Of a DNA stretch of 64,000 nt, positions 13,601 through 26,700 are shown one piece after another; the stretch's first letter is position 1; each line of letters starts with the position of its first letter. Source of the DNA: Tetrahymena thermophila SB210 (Eukaryota; Ciliophora; Oligohymenophorea; Hymenostomatida; Tetrahymenidae); contig NW_002476422.1 in NCBI RefSeq assembly GCF_000189635.1, forward strand, positions 372,001-436,000, written 5' to 3'. The notes beneath the pieces are model-generated. The model did no database searches and was not told where the DNA came from. It saw nothing but the letters and a program-made list of their open reading frames with translations. Made by a program: the position numbers and the translations under genes.

Positions 13601-16600
13601 ATTGAATAAGATAAAATAATTAATTTAATCAATAATTATTTAGAAAAAGGTATTTTATATTATTTCTATTATAAATTATCATTTAAAATTAATAGTAAAA
13701 ATGTAAATTTATTTATTCAGAAATTTTTATTATCAAAAAATGTCAAATTTTTGACTAATATGATTGAAGTGTTTTATTTAAACAAGGATTGATGTGAAAA
13801 AAGTATTTTAATAAAATAATTTTTTTATAATTTAAATTTTTAAAATTTTTGTAAAAATTGAAATTTATTTAAAAAAATTTATTTGTTGATTTATTTTTAT
13901 TAAAAAATATAAATTCTTTTGAGAGTTTATTTAATAAAATATTTAAATTATTAAGAAATAATATTATTAATTGATTAAAGGATGTTTTTTTTGATCAAGA
14001 TATTAAATTTATTTAAAATATGTTTTCTTTAATAGTAATAAAGTCAGTAATATAATATTATTAAATTAAATAATCAATTTTATACCAAACAAAATTTGAA
14101 AAATAAAAACTAAAATATTTAAAATGATTAAACGACAAAAATTGTATTAAAATCATTTTTCTATTAATTAGATTATTTAATTTTCGATTTTTCAATTTTA
14201 TTTCTAATAATAGATTTTTTTATTTGAGAAATTTTTTAAATGAATTTTCTTTGAAATTCTTTCAAATTTAAAAAAAAGAATGTTTAATTTTTCTTTTGAA
14301 AGATTTTAATATTATTAATGTATTTTAATTTATTATAAAATAATTTTTCAATTTAATTTGAAGATTATCTAAATTAATTATTTAAACTTAATTAAATAAT
14401 TCAGTTAAAATTTAGAGAATTAAAATTAATTATTTCATTTTTTAAAATTCATTTAAAAATTTTTTATATATTTGTTTTAAAATAACATATTAATTATGGG
14501 GAAAATATAAACATTTTTAAAGAAATATTTTAGAATTTAAAGAATTACCTCTAAAATAACCTTTTTGATTTGTAGGAGAGATGGAATGAATATGGTCTTC
14601 TATTTTTAAGACTAACTAAAATTAATTGAGTATATCTAAAAGGATACTCATTCCTGTTGAAAGAACCACTGCAAGATATGAACTTTGAGGACATAGTTTC
14701 ATTTTTTTTATTTTAAAATTGCAGACTTTATGTTTTTTAGTAGGCTGCAATGTCTCATAATCCAGTGTTGTTATATAGCCCTTACTGTCTCCAATATAAA
14801 TTTCTTTGTAAGAATAATTAGTTACTATCGAAGTAAGCTTTATTTTTTACTGAGGTTCTTTATTAAATATATTGTTTGTCTATTTGGGTTGAGAAGATAA
14901 AATAGAATCCTAAGAACCAGTAAGTTAAATAAAGTGATTTTTTCTTGATAAGCTGCATAATGTTTACTATTCCCTAATTAATTTTATACAAAATTTTTAA
15001 TTTACACTAGTCTATGTAAATTTATTGATAAATATTTCATGTCATTTATTAAAAGATTAAAAGGCTGTACATCTTTTTAAAAAAAGCTATTTTTATTAGT
15101 TTAATTTTGAATTTATAATTTTATCTTACATGTTTTACATAATATATTATTTCTCAATTTGCATTAAATACTATGAATTTTATAAAATATCAAACCAATC
15201 CTAAAAAATTTCAATTTTTTTATATAAAATATTCATTTATCTCTGTAAGTCTATTAAAGTTTATTTCATTTTTATTTTAAAAAAGGTAAGTGAATTAAAG
15301 AATTATTCGTTGATTAAAAAATTAATTATGTAACTAAGACAACTAAAAATTTTTTTGATTGGTATTTTAATAAATGTAAAGTTTTAAAATCAAAGGCGTT
15401 TGAGTAAATATTAGACAAAAAAATAAATTTTATGATTATCTTTGAACAAATTTTATTTAAAATTCTGTAGATTTAAGAAAATGAGTTTTCTAAAATTGTA
15501 TTATTTTATTATATTAGTATTCATAATTATGCTCCTTTACTTTTTCCAGTTAATAACTACTGGAATTTTTATGTTTTATTTTGATGTAATGATATAATTT
15601 ATAGCTCTGTAAGAGCTAAAAGAATAAATCAAATATTTGAGAGATGAAAGAAAATTTGTAAGAATTACGTAATACAATGCTTAATTAATACGATTTTTAA
15701 TCTAAGAATAAATGTGGTAAATTGAGAAGCGGTTACTTTCTTTCTCTTTAAATTTTGATGAATTTAATTTTTAAAATTCTTTTTACTTTGTGTTGTACTT
15801 ATTAATATAACTTTTGTAATAATTTACCAGATAAGATTATCGTTGTGTTATGATGTAAATTAGTGACAAACAACATCGATTGTCATTCAACGGATAACAA
15901 AAAAAAAATACTATTTAATAATCTAAATTATATGCTTACTTATCAAATGTCTTGTGAATATCTAAAATTTTTCCTACCCATCTATCTTGATAAAGATTCC
16001 AGGCAGCAAAATATCCTTCAGATCCAACTGAAAAAAATCTTGATTGACTTTCTAAATCCTATGTTGTTTAATAACCATAATTTAGGTCAAATAAATGAAT
16101 AGTCAAATTAAAATGTAAAAAAGATTGAGTAATTCTAATTTTTAGTGTTAAAATAGTTGATTCATGCAGTTGATTTATGAGTCATTAATTAATTAACCAA
16201 AACATATTTCATAAGAATTTGATCTAACAAATTAGCAAACATTTATGATATTACTTTTAAAATTAAAATAGTATTCAAAGCTTACCCATTCAATTTGGTT
16301 GATCTTTTCGTAGTGGCCTATTTACTAAGATATCACTTTATTAGAGGAAACGTCATATGTTAATTGCAATCCATCAGCATAAGTAATATTGATCATATTT
16401 CCCTAATCTATTCATATAAAAAAAAGATTTATTACCAATATGATTCATAAATTTTTAAAATAGTAAAATAGAGATCAAAATCTAAAAATCAACAGTATTC
16501 ATTTTTAAATAATATATGATAATAATTTGTACATGTTATAAGTCTTTATATTATTATATTAATCATATTATTTATTTACACAAAAATTTATGTTATTCAA

Positions 16601-19600
16601 TAATTAACTGACAATAATATTTCATTAAGAGCTTTAATCTTCTTTAAAATAAAACTAAAATACCAAAATAAAAAAATAATTTTTAGTTAAATATGTCTTA
16701 AATTTTGATAGTAAAGTAAAAATATAGTCTTCTCTGAATCAAGTTATCTTACCCTAATACATAATTATAATTGAATCATTTATATATAGATTAGGTTGAT
16801 ACATTGAGTGAAATATATTAATTTATGATGCTAACAATAACCTTACAAACTTGATAATTAAAAATAAATAAATTCGCATTTATCTTATAAATTCTAATTA
16901 TTTGTTAGAAAGAAATCCTAATATTCACTAATTTTTTAAAATTAAATATCAGATTATGTAAGTTTGTATTATACATTTCTTATATTTCAGACTTTACTAA
17001 TCGATTCTAATGGTGGGTACTCCTATTATATGCTTTATATTTGTATTATCTATATTATTTTGGCTAAAGTTAAGTATTTTTGAGTAGTGGTTCTTTCAAT
17101 AATATATTAGAAAAAAATATTTATTCATCAGAAAAATTCAAATTATGGATTTACACTATCAAACAGCAAAATATTATTAATTTTTTATGGAGACTTAGAG
17201 TGAATAAATTTATGAGCTAGCTTAGAAAATTTTATTTCATAGCAACTCTGGAAAAATTTTATTTTTAATTACAAAAAATAATGTTTGTTGGTATTAAAAA
17301 TTTGATGTAACATGGCTAACATTTGTAGTGAGGAATTTATGATTGAATGAAAAATGCTCAGATTGCATTAATTATGGAAGTAAGCTTAAACTAAAATGAA
17401 AATTAATTTGTGTGATAGTTATTGATGAAAATATCTAAGAAAATGTTCATCTAAATTAGAAAATAAATTCTTGTAAATTTTTTATGGCTGATGAAATAAT
17501 CACAAAATAAATTAAAAGTTAGGCTCTGTTCTGCCAATAAAAAACAAGTGGCTTTATATAAAGTTCCAATTTAATAAATTATATTGTTACTACTACTATT
17601 AGGGGTATTGCTGATTTGTTTAATTTCAAATAAGAATAATGATAAAAGCAAGAAATAAGCAAAACCAAATTAAAAGCCTATATTACTCTATATTATAAGT
17701 ATATTTACAAATATAAATAAGTAACTAATATAAACAAGTATTTATCACTCTACCCAGGAAATCTTAAATTTTTTTTTTTCGCTTGATTTCAATTCTTTTT
17801 AAATTTGAATTTTTTTTTTGTATATTAAGAATAAGAAAAATTTTATAAAAATTATAAAATCTCTTATTATTTATTATAAAATAATCTAAAAGATGTAAGA
17901 ATATACCATATTGAATAAGGCGAATAAAAGGATTGAGGTTCTTTTTTGAAATAAAAGAAATGCAAGAATAAAATTTATAAATCAGATAATGTTATATTCT
18001 GCCCAGTGATTTTATTTGTTAATTGATTGATTTATGATGGGCTAAAGATACTTTATTTGATTGTTAGCAGATTAAATGAATGATTATAATTGAATGAAAT
18101 TCTTAAATATTTGAAACAAACTTTCTAATTAAATGAATGACTATAATTTATTTATAAAATCAAATACTTCATTACTCCTGCCTGGTTTCAATTTCTTTAA
18201 ATAAAATAATCTTAACATGTGAAGAAAATAAAATTAATCATAATAGCTCTAATTTTTGTGGGTAAAAAACATTCATTTTCACATTATTTCTTTCGTTGAT
18301 AAATGATGAAAGTATAATATCTCTTTAAATTTAGATATCTTAAAATTCACAAACTAAATTAAGAAATTTTAGAATTATTGAGAGTAACTAACTCTTTCAA
18401 TATTCAAACCAAATCTTTAAAAATGATTTAGATTCTAAATAAAGTATGATCTTTGATTTAATTTATTACTTAAAATTCTCAAAATTATGACAGGTGGTCC
18501 TTGTTACAGCAGCTTTAAGTAACTTTTAGATGACTTTTTTGTTATTGGTTCTATAACATTGCTAATTTAAGATTAATTAAAAGAGGATGATTTCCCACTA
18601 AAGCTATTATAATTCGCTTCTAGACCATCCTCTCTTTCAACTACCTCATCTAATTCTTTTTCTAGACAAAGGCTGTCTTTTATTTCTTACAAATAAGGAA
18701 TTTCATTTATTTTCTGATTTTTTTTTAAATCAAATATTTGAATGCTTCCAAATATTGTGCCAAAAAAGCAAAAAGTTGAGAAAGCAGCCATGCAACTGAA
18801 TGGCTTTTCTCCTTTAATCGTATCCAAATAATCACCCTATATATTATCATAAAATAAATTTTCATAAATTAAAATTAAAATATTAATATTTATTTTTATC
18901 TATTCTATAATAGATAATATATTTATTCAAGTTAATTTTTCATAAGAGTCTTAAAATTATTTTTAAATTTGAAATTTAATAACATGAACTCATTTAAAAA
19001 CTTATCTTTAACATAACAAATGTATATTCGAGACATCAAAATCAAAATCATCTATGAAATTCATATAAGGTTTGAAGTAGAAAATATTTGTAAGATATTT
19101 TAAGGTATATGAGAACTAATAAGGAGATGCATATCTATTTATTGTAAGTAACTAAAATTTATTTTAAATTTTGATTTAGGGGCAAATATTATTTAGCACT
19201 ATTTCAAGATAATTGACTTTAATGCCTGGTGTAGACTTACAAATGTAATTATTTGTCATAGTTAATTATTTGAAGTTAAATTATTGAACTAATAATAGGT
19301 TATTAACGTATGAGTTATGTTTAAACGTGATATAGAGTATTAGTTCTACTTGGTGTAATAGTTAAATAATAATGATTGTTCTATAAAATGTTGTAATAAG
19401 CATTAAAGTTATTTTTTATGATTTATCTTAAAATAATTAAATATTTACTTATGAATTTAGTAATATGATTTTTCCTGTTTTAGTTAGTGCTAAGATAATT
19501 CTGTAGTTGTTATCTGATAAAACTTAACCTATCTCTTCTTTGATATGAATTCTGTTAGTCAAAATAGCTTGCTTAGATTCTATTTTCCAGTATTTAATCA

Positions 19601-20885
19601 TACATTATTCAGCTGTAACAACAATCAAATCGCTAGCATTTTCTAAAATTTACAGCTTTTTTTATAAAAAAAATCATTTTAATTGTTTATTTTTCCGGTT
19701 TGTATTCATAATATGAGAAAAGCTAGATAGATATCTTGATTTATAAGTGTAAGATAAATTAAGAAAAACTTTGAATTGTATATAATTATGGGCTTAAAAG
19801 CAAACATTTTAAAGTAATTTAATAAAATAAGATATAGATTAATTTATAACTTTAAATATTTTAGTAATCTAATCTACTAAAGTTATTTATTTTCTTCAAT
19901 TCTCTTTTACACAATTAATGAATAAATGAACGAACCAATCAATTAATCAAAGTACTTAAATTCCTTTTAGTGAATTATTGATAAATAAATTTATTTGATA
20001 TTTGTAAAATAAAGAAATCATAACTTTATTCAAGCGAACAATTATCAATTTATTATATTAATAACAATATTTGTTTATTTATGCTATTTATTTGATCAAA
20101 ATACATACATTACTCTTTTTTTTATTGAAAAATGTTTATATTGTATTTTAAATATTTTACTGAAAGGCATCTGTAAGTTGTTTCGATATCAGCAACAAAA
20201 AATAATTTAACTAGCTTTTCTTATTTGAACTCCCATCCAGTTATTCTGTAACCTCCGGCATATTCGTTTTCAAGTAAAACGATTCTTTAGAATTTGTCCG
20301 AGTAGGCCAATAGAACACTATGGGTGGGTTTATCTCCTCTTAGTTTGTGAGGAGGTAAGTAAAATTAATAAATTCTTTTCAGAGTGTTTATATCTGAGAT
20401 TAAGACACTCACTTTTGGACCTTAATCAACTGAAAAGAGATACTTTTCGCTGATCAATATGTCAGAAATCTAATTTTTATTTTAAAATTTGCGTTTTTAA
20501 AACAAATAATTTAATAATGTGAAGTGATTTTAAAGCAAAACCAAATTTTACATTGTTTTCATGTCTGTGCATCTTTATTTTTTTATCATTTGCTAAATCG
20601 CAAAACAGTAGAGAACATCCTAAAAAATTTTATGATTTAAAATAATTTAACTTTTGTAATCTGTCACAAAAAGAAAATTAAGGGGTAAAAACAAACCTGA
20701 TTCTGTAGCAATAACCTACTAAGTTGGATGTCCGCAGACTATTCGAGGACCTTTGAGAAATAAATAAAAAAAAGTAAAATATTTAGCCACAAAATGGTAA
20801 GGAAATAAAATAAACAATTCGAAAGTGTGTTTATGAATGCATTACATCCTAAATTATCTAGGATTTCGAAGGCTTTACTGCTCAT
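7679..20885 (-). CDS. Large WD40-repeat protein, 15 exons, about 1321 aa
   Basis: Model exons, from the start codon: 20846-20885, 20697-20750, 20552-20619, 20161-20469, 19449-19655, 19002-19115, 18492-18836, 16286-16402, 15940-16058, 14549-14952, 11407-11952, 10246-10710, 9788-10037, 9422-9616, 7679-8411. Phases agree throughout and sum to 1322 codons ending in TGA. Blade-like strands recur: CMIKYWKIESKQA, FFSVGSEGYFAAWNL, GRITGCDIHPSREYILIL, VSIDPSGLYFAI and STIKFSHNSEYLAVSSS. This implies one or two beta-propellers, an acidic linker near residues 800-900 and a Q/N-rich C-terminal tail. WD40 proteins act as scaffolds. The DPSG...ELGTG...ALSLWGL stretch recalls WDR62/MAPKBP1, but that is only an impression; cilium or centriole roles are possible. 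Three introns exceed 1 kb (8412-9421, 11953-14548, 16403-18491). The weakest junctions are the donors at 19001, 18491 and 10245. Confidence 0.8.
8501..8877. repeat. Tandem duplication, about 180-bp unit, two copies plus a stub
   Basis: The sequence from TTTTGTTCTAGTATTATTAT at 8501 recurs at 8679 and its first 18 bases again at 8859, so the period is 178-180 bp. The two full copies differ by only a few substitutions and small indels, for example CAGCTTC against CGGCTTC. The array lies wholly inside the last intron of the WD40 gene. Neither copy has a coding-like frame. High identity suggests a recent duplication. Confidence 0.93.
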
Positions 20886-21082
20886 ATGGAAGTCTTGTTT
20901 AGAAAATATTAAGATATCTTTAAACTTAAAAATAGTAGGAATTGAAAGGCAAATAAAGAAGACTTTAGAAAAAAAATAGAAGATTTTTGATTAGAAGAAA
21001 AAATAAATTTTTCATTCAAATTTTCAAACTTATTTGAGAAAAAGTAAAAATAAAATATAATTTCCAAACTCTTTCTTTCAGA

Positions 21083-21116
21083 GTCAATTAATCAATTAAT
21101 CAATCAATCAATCAAA
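21083..21116. repeat. ATCA tetranucleotide repeat
   Basis: Imperfect run of TCAA/TTAA tetramers ending in several perfect ATCA units. It lies about 200 bp upstream of the WD40 start codon. Such 4-bp arrays are scattered through the non-coding parts of this window. Confidence 0.8.
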
Positions 21117-21726
21117 ATATTTAATCAAGAATATTTACAGAAAAGAGATTACTTTCAAAATTTCTTTTAACAGATAAACTAAATAAATAAACAAACAAAA
21201 AAAAACACGATTTTTTACAAAGCTTGAAATTTAGTGAATACTTAAGATATAAAAATTTTAGATATTTCAAGTAAGCCTACCATAATAGAATCTAAGCATA
21301 AATATATGTTCACAGATAATGATATATTGGTAATTGATAAATTGATTGGATTGTAGGATTATTTGACATATTAACAGATTATAACAGAATGATTTTTTAG
21401 TATTTAAATTGCAAAGAGTAAATTAAATTTTATGAAAATAGAAGGCTTGATTACAATTTTAACTGGCTGGTCCAGTACAGAAAATTTGCAAAATAGTGAT
21501 TTTAATCAAATTGATTAATTATAAAAATTTGAAGCATAAATAGAATAGGGAGTTGAATATATTACTAAATGATTATATAAATCATTAAATATATGAGTAG
21601 AAATCAAAAAATAATCAGCAAAATTAAATAGATTGGATGAACAATAATTAAAGAAAAATATTTAATTATTTTTAAGATTTCTTCCTTCTTTTTTCCCAAC
21701 TTATTTCTAATTAATTTTCTTTGAAG

Positions 21727-21850
21727 TCAATCAATCAATCGATCGATCAATCAATTAATTAATTAATAAATCAATCATTTAATATATCTATCTATAGATC
21801 AAACAGCCAGTTCCTCACTCACTCAATCAATCATTCATTCAATTCAGAAA
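21727..21850. repeat. Compound tetranucleotide array (ATCA, ATCG, TTAA, ATTC)
   Basis: ATCA units grade into ATCG, then TTAA, then after a short AT-rich gap into ACTC, ATCA and ATTC units. Neighbouring unit types differ by single bases, as expected from slippage plus point mutation. No gene overlaps it. Confidence 0.8.
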
Positions 21851-23689
21851 TTTAATGATTCATACATATATATATTGATTGATGAAAAAGAAAATTTATC
21901 AATAATTAATAACATTATTAATCACAAATTATGGTATTAAATTATTTCCCACTGCTTTTCAAGCGAGTATAGGAAGATATGAAGATACATTACTTGAATT
22001 GATTTTTATTATTTATTATGATGAAAAATAAACAACTATAACAACTTTTACATTTAAATCTATTTATTAAATATGAATTATGGATTTCATTGATTGATTT
22101 TCATTCTTTCCTTAACTTATTTCATAGAGTTACAATCACTTTCTTTTTCAATAGCTCTTATATCTACAAACATTAACCTGTTTCTCATTAATAACACCCA
22201 AACAATTAAAAAAAATAATATAATAGAGTATAAATTTCATTAAATCATATTTTTGTAAGTCCAGTTAAGTTACTCCATAATTAGTAGACTGAAATTTTAT
22301 TACAAAATTATTAAATAATGATTTCTCTATTTCAAATAAATTGCTTTGATTAGATTATTTATTTACGTAAAAATTGTGTAATGATAAACGACTAATAAAT
22401 CGTTTGATTTATATTCGCTTAATGTAATATCTGTAAATATATACCCAATTTGTGTTATTAGAATTAAAATTTCTAGTTTAATAATCCAATAAATAAAAAT
22501 TTTATGGAATGAAATAGGTGGGAGAAATAGTTAACAAATATATCTTATTATATTTTTATGTATAATTCCAAATTTAAAATATCTTAATCATAATACATAC
22601 CTACATTTATATCATACATGAATAAAAAGGGTAAGTAAATAAAAAACTTTTTTTATAATAAACCTAGAGTTTATTATCAATAATAACTTACTAATTTAAT
22701 TTCATAAAGGAAGCATGCAAAATTCTATTAAAAATTTAAAAATGGTAGATATTAAAACATTATATAAAATATGACAACTTGAAAGTAAAGTATATGATTT
22801 TTTAATTAGCTTGGCTTCTAAGTAAAAAAGAGATAGAAAAAAAATCGTTATAGACAACTAAATTAAAATAGTAAAATATGTTTGTTTATTAAAATCGATT
22901 TATGCGAATACTATCAAAAAATAGATCAATTAAAAGAGCATAGTAGAATAAATCATCTATTATTTGCTTTACCTTTGAAATAAATTATGATGTTTCATAC
23001 AAATTATCTTTTATTTAAAACATAAATATGATTAAATATTCAATAAAAAACACTTCCTCATAGACTAATTATTTTAAATAGCAAATAATCTTATAAATTT
23101 TAAATCTTGAATTTTAAATACCATATAGGGTAAAAAATTTTGTGAATAATAATAAATTTTGGATAAATTGAGTAATATTTCCTCTTATCTTATAATTTTT
23201 CTTTAAAATACCCATCCTAGTAGTATGGATTTTGTATTTAAACCCAAATATCAAATTAATTAGTGTAAACAGTTTTTAAAAGTGAATAGTTTTAAAGTTA
23301 TTTGTTTATTCAATGCATGAATGAAATTATATCAAATTAGTTATGAATGTAGGTAATGTAATCTCAAATTTTTAAATTTATTATGATTAATTTAAATTAT
23401 GTGTGAATTATGACAAATAAAGTGTGTGGTTGTTTTATAAAAGTATACATAGATATTATATTACTAAAACTATTAATAAATAACATGATGTACATGCATA
23501 AATACTATAAGTAATATTCTTAAACATGCATTAAAATTTGATATACTTCAAGATATTAAAACAAACATATCAATTTAAATAAGGATAAATGGTTTACTTG
23601 ATTAGATTAATTTACAAATATATTTGAATACTTAAGTATTTGTTTGTAATGTAATTTTTAACAAAATTAATAGAATTTCATCAAAGCAT

Positions 23690-23721
23690 CACTTTCCATC
23701 ATCATATTTTTATGGAAAGTG
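23690..23721. repeat. Perfect 10-bp inverted repeat
   Basis: CACTTTCCAT at 23690-23699 is matched by ATGGAAAGTG at 23712-23721 across a 12-base loop. A GC-containing stem of this length stands out in the surrounding AT-rich sequence. It is not followed by a clean T-run and no adjacent gene is recognised, so its role is unknown. Confidence 0.7.
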
Positions 23722-26700
23722 TTATTTGTGAAGTATTTTTTTTTGGTGATTTTTACTTTAGAAAAATATAAGTCTTTTGTTGTTGTAGAGATAGTGAGTA
23801 CTTCGCCTAAAAAGCTTAATAATTTAAAAATACAAAATATGACCTTTTTATATATTTACAATTAATACTTAATAGAAATAAAAATCAATATTTTACTTCA
23901 AATAGATAGATTATTTATATCAATATTTAAATAAAATACTATTTTGGTATTCAATTTGATAGAAAGTGTAAATATAGAGATGTTTGATGAATATTTAGTC
24001 CATTAAGTATTAACATAAATTCTAAATAACTTCAATATTTTATTAAGTAATTAATTCATATTTTTTTCAATTCTAAATTTGGCCTAAAAGCATTAAATTA
24101 TTTTAAGCAGATTTTTGTGAAAATATAATTATTTAATTCAAATTCAAACATGCCATGTTAACATATTTTAGTATATAGTACAAGGCATATCTTTAAATTG
24201 AACTCTAGTCAAACAATTGAATTATTAAGTGATATTTATTCTTATGTTAAGCTTTTATGAAAGGCTTATTAATATAGAAATTTGTGAGATTCTAATCAAA
24301 ATTTTTCATTTAAATTGATGAGTTTATGGGTAGGGAATAAATAATCTTCGAATTGGTTCGAATTCGCATTGTTTGTTGCTAATATTATTTAAATATTTAT
24401 CTAAAAAAATATTTCAATTTCATATTTTAAGACAATAACTTGATCTGCTTACATTTAAAGAATGACTATAAAATATATGTGAATTTTAATTATTCAATGA
24501 CTCAGAGAAGAAAAACTTACAGTTATTCACAATATTAAGTGTACTGTGCATTTTCTGTAAGCCATTTCAGATTCAGGAAATGATTTATTATATTTTAAAA
24601 TTTGGGTATATTACTATAGTTTATAAATATTATTTGTATCAAATTAATTACTTAAACAAACGGGTTATAGTAAGAACAACTCGTATCGTTTTACAGTAAG
24701 GAAATTCATTTTAACTAAATGCAAGTGAGCTTTCTGCTAAAGTATATAATAATCTCTTTTGTTTAAATAATATATACTTATACTTTGGTTGTTTGTTGCT
24801 TTTAGTTGTCTATATCAAGTATTTTGCATATGCAATTATCATTCGAGCTATTATTTAATAAAAAAAATATTAAAAAATAATGCTGCTCTCTTGTATATAT
24901 TTTGACAGCTTGTGGTAATATGAAGAAAACTTTTTGAAAGAAAGTTATGGCTGCTTCGAAGCTAGATATTACCTATCTTAATTGCTAATATCAAATAAGC
25001 AAGTGATGTTAAAAATTTTGAAATTGCTTAAATTTTTAAATACTTAATTGCGTTGGTAATAAATAAGTAAGAGTCTATTTTATTGATTTAATTAAAATTG
25101 CTCCGAATTTGTAAGAATTTTATTTAAAAATAGGATAATTTTATAGATAAAGAGTTGTAAAGTTGAAGGGTGTTCGTTTGAATTGGGGAAGTATGTAATT
25201 TTATTTAGTTGAAACAGAATAGATTGTCTGACGACATAAATCATAAATCAAATGCATAAACATACACAGATAGACTTTTCTCTTTAAGAAGATATTGATT
25301 TAAAGGCTTTAGTTAGAGTGAAATAAGAGTAAGCTCATACATTTCTAGCTTAACTCAAAGAAATTAGCTATATTAAAGATATTGAGTGCTATTTTTATCA
25401 TAGAATTTCAAAAATATTTTGTTTTGAATCACAAATATGAATATTAGAGTAGGATATTAATAATTTAAATTTTAGGAAAGTGCATCAATTATTATTCACA
25501 TTAGATGTATTACATAATTAATTTTTAAAGTTTTTACCTCTCGTAGAAAAATCTTTCCCCTAATTAAGGTTGAGAAAGAGATTACATTAAAAATAACACA
25601 TTTAATTCAGAATATTTGAATAAATAAATTCCAAATTAATTTCACAATTTGTATTTAAGATGATATTTTCTTCTATTCTGTTTGTTAAGATCCTTAAATG
25701 TATTTGATATTTATGCATGTATAGAGATTTGTATATGTATTAATTTTTAATCTTAAGTATTTGAATTTTAATTGATCATTAACTAGTAAAAAGAGGACAA
25801 CATTTATTAATTGCATTTATCTAAAGTATTCAAGCAAATTTCAAAAAAAAATTCTTTTATTAAAAATACTAGAATTGATGGTTTAAGCAATATCTCAATT
25901 TATATTAATTTATAGTCTTTGACTTTCAAATTTTCATAAAAATTCGTTAAAATTGATTGATTGATTGATTTATAGCTCTTTGTAAACATAAGATAAATAA
26001 TTTGATTGATTGATTTACTTAGAAATTTTATTTAGCATAATCAATTCATGAATTGCTTTCTTTACATTTCAAAATAAAAATATTTAATAAGCATATGAAT
26101 GAAAATCGAGGGGCTAAAAAAATATCGTGTATTTTAAAAATTAATTTTTATTTTTTATTAGTCACAAAAAAGCTTTGGCTTTACAGAAATATTTTTAAAT
26201 TATTTTTTTTTGTATTTCATTTCATGGAGGTAACTTATATTAAAATATAAAAGAGAAATGAAATCTTAAGAAATTTTATGCTAATAATATGATATAAACT
26301 GTAATATTTATGGATTAAAATATAAAAAAAATACTTAGACTTTTAAGTATCATAGTACTATTTGTTTTGTTATATTCAATTAAGCATGTATTTTTTTAAA
26401 GAAACAAATCGATTAATAAATAAATAAATAATTTATGCTTGAGGTAAGTATTTTAGTTTACATAATTTTATTTACCACCTAACAAAATATCTATACAAAA
26501 CTTTAGAAAATTGAGTGCCAAAAAAAATCTGAAACTATTTAATGATGAATGATAAATATAACGAGAAAAAAATTTAGAGGAAGGATAAAATGTAAGAATT
26601 TTAGAGGGTATTGCTTTTAAACAAATTTAAAATTGATTAAATTAAAGTAACAACAAACAATAAATAAAACAAACAATTTATTGAAACACCTATTTGTATT

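Noticed and set aside
15863-16102. 79-codon plus-strand frame
   Set aside because: Lies across a WD40 exon on the other strand (15940-16058) that has a clear blade motif and matching splice phases.
22087-22188. 33-codon minus-strand frame starting MRNRLMFVDIRAIEKE
   Set aside because: Composition is plausible, but it is too short, has no partner exons that I can join in phase and has no motif.
24353-24363. GGTTCGAATTC, similar to a tRNA B box
   Set aside because: No A box or cloverleaf could be drawn around it; the flanks do not pair as acceptor or anticodon stems.
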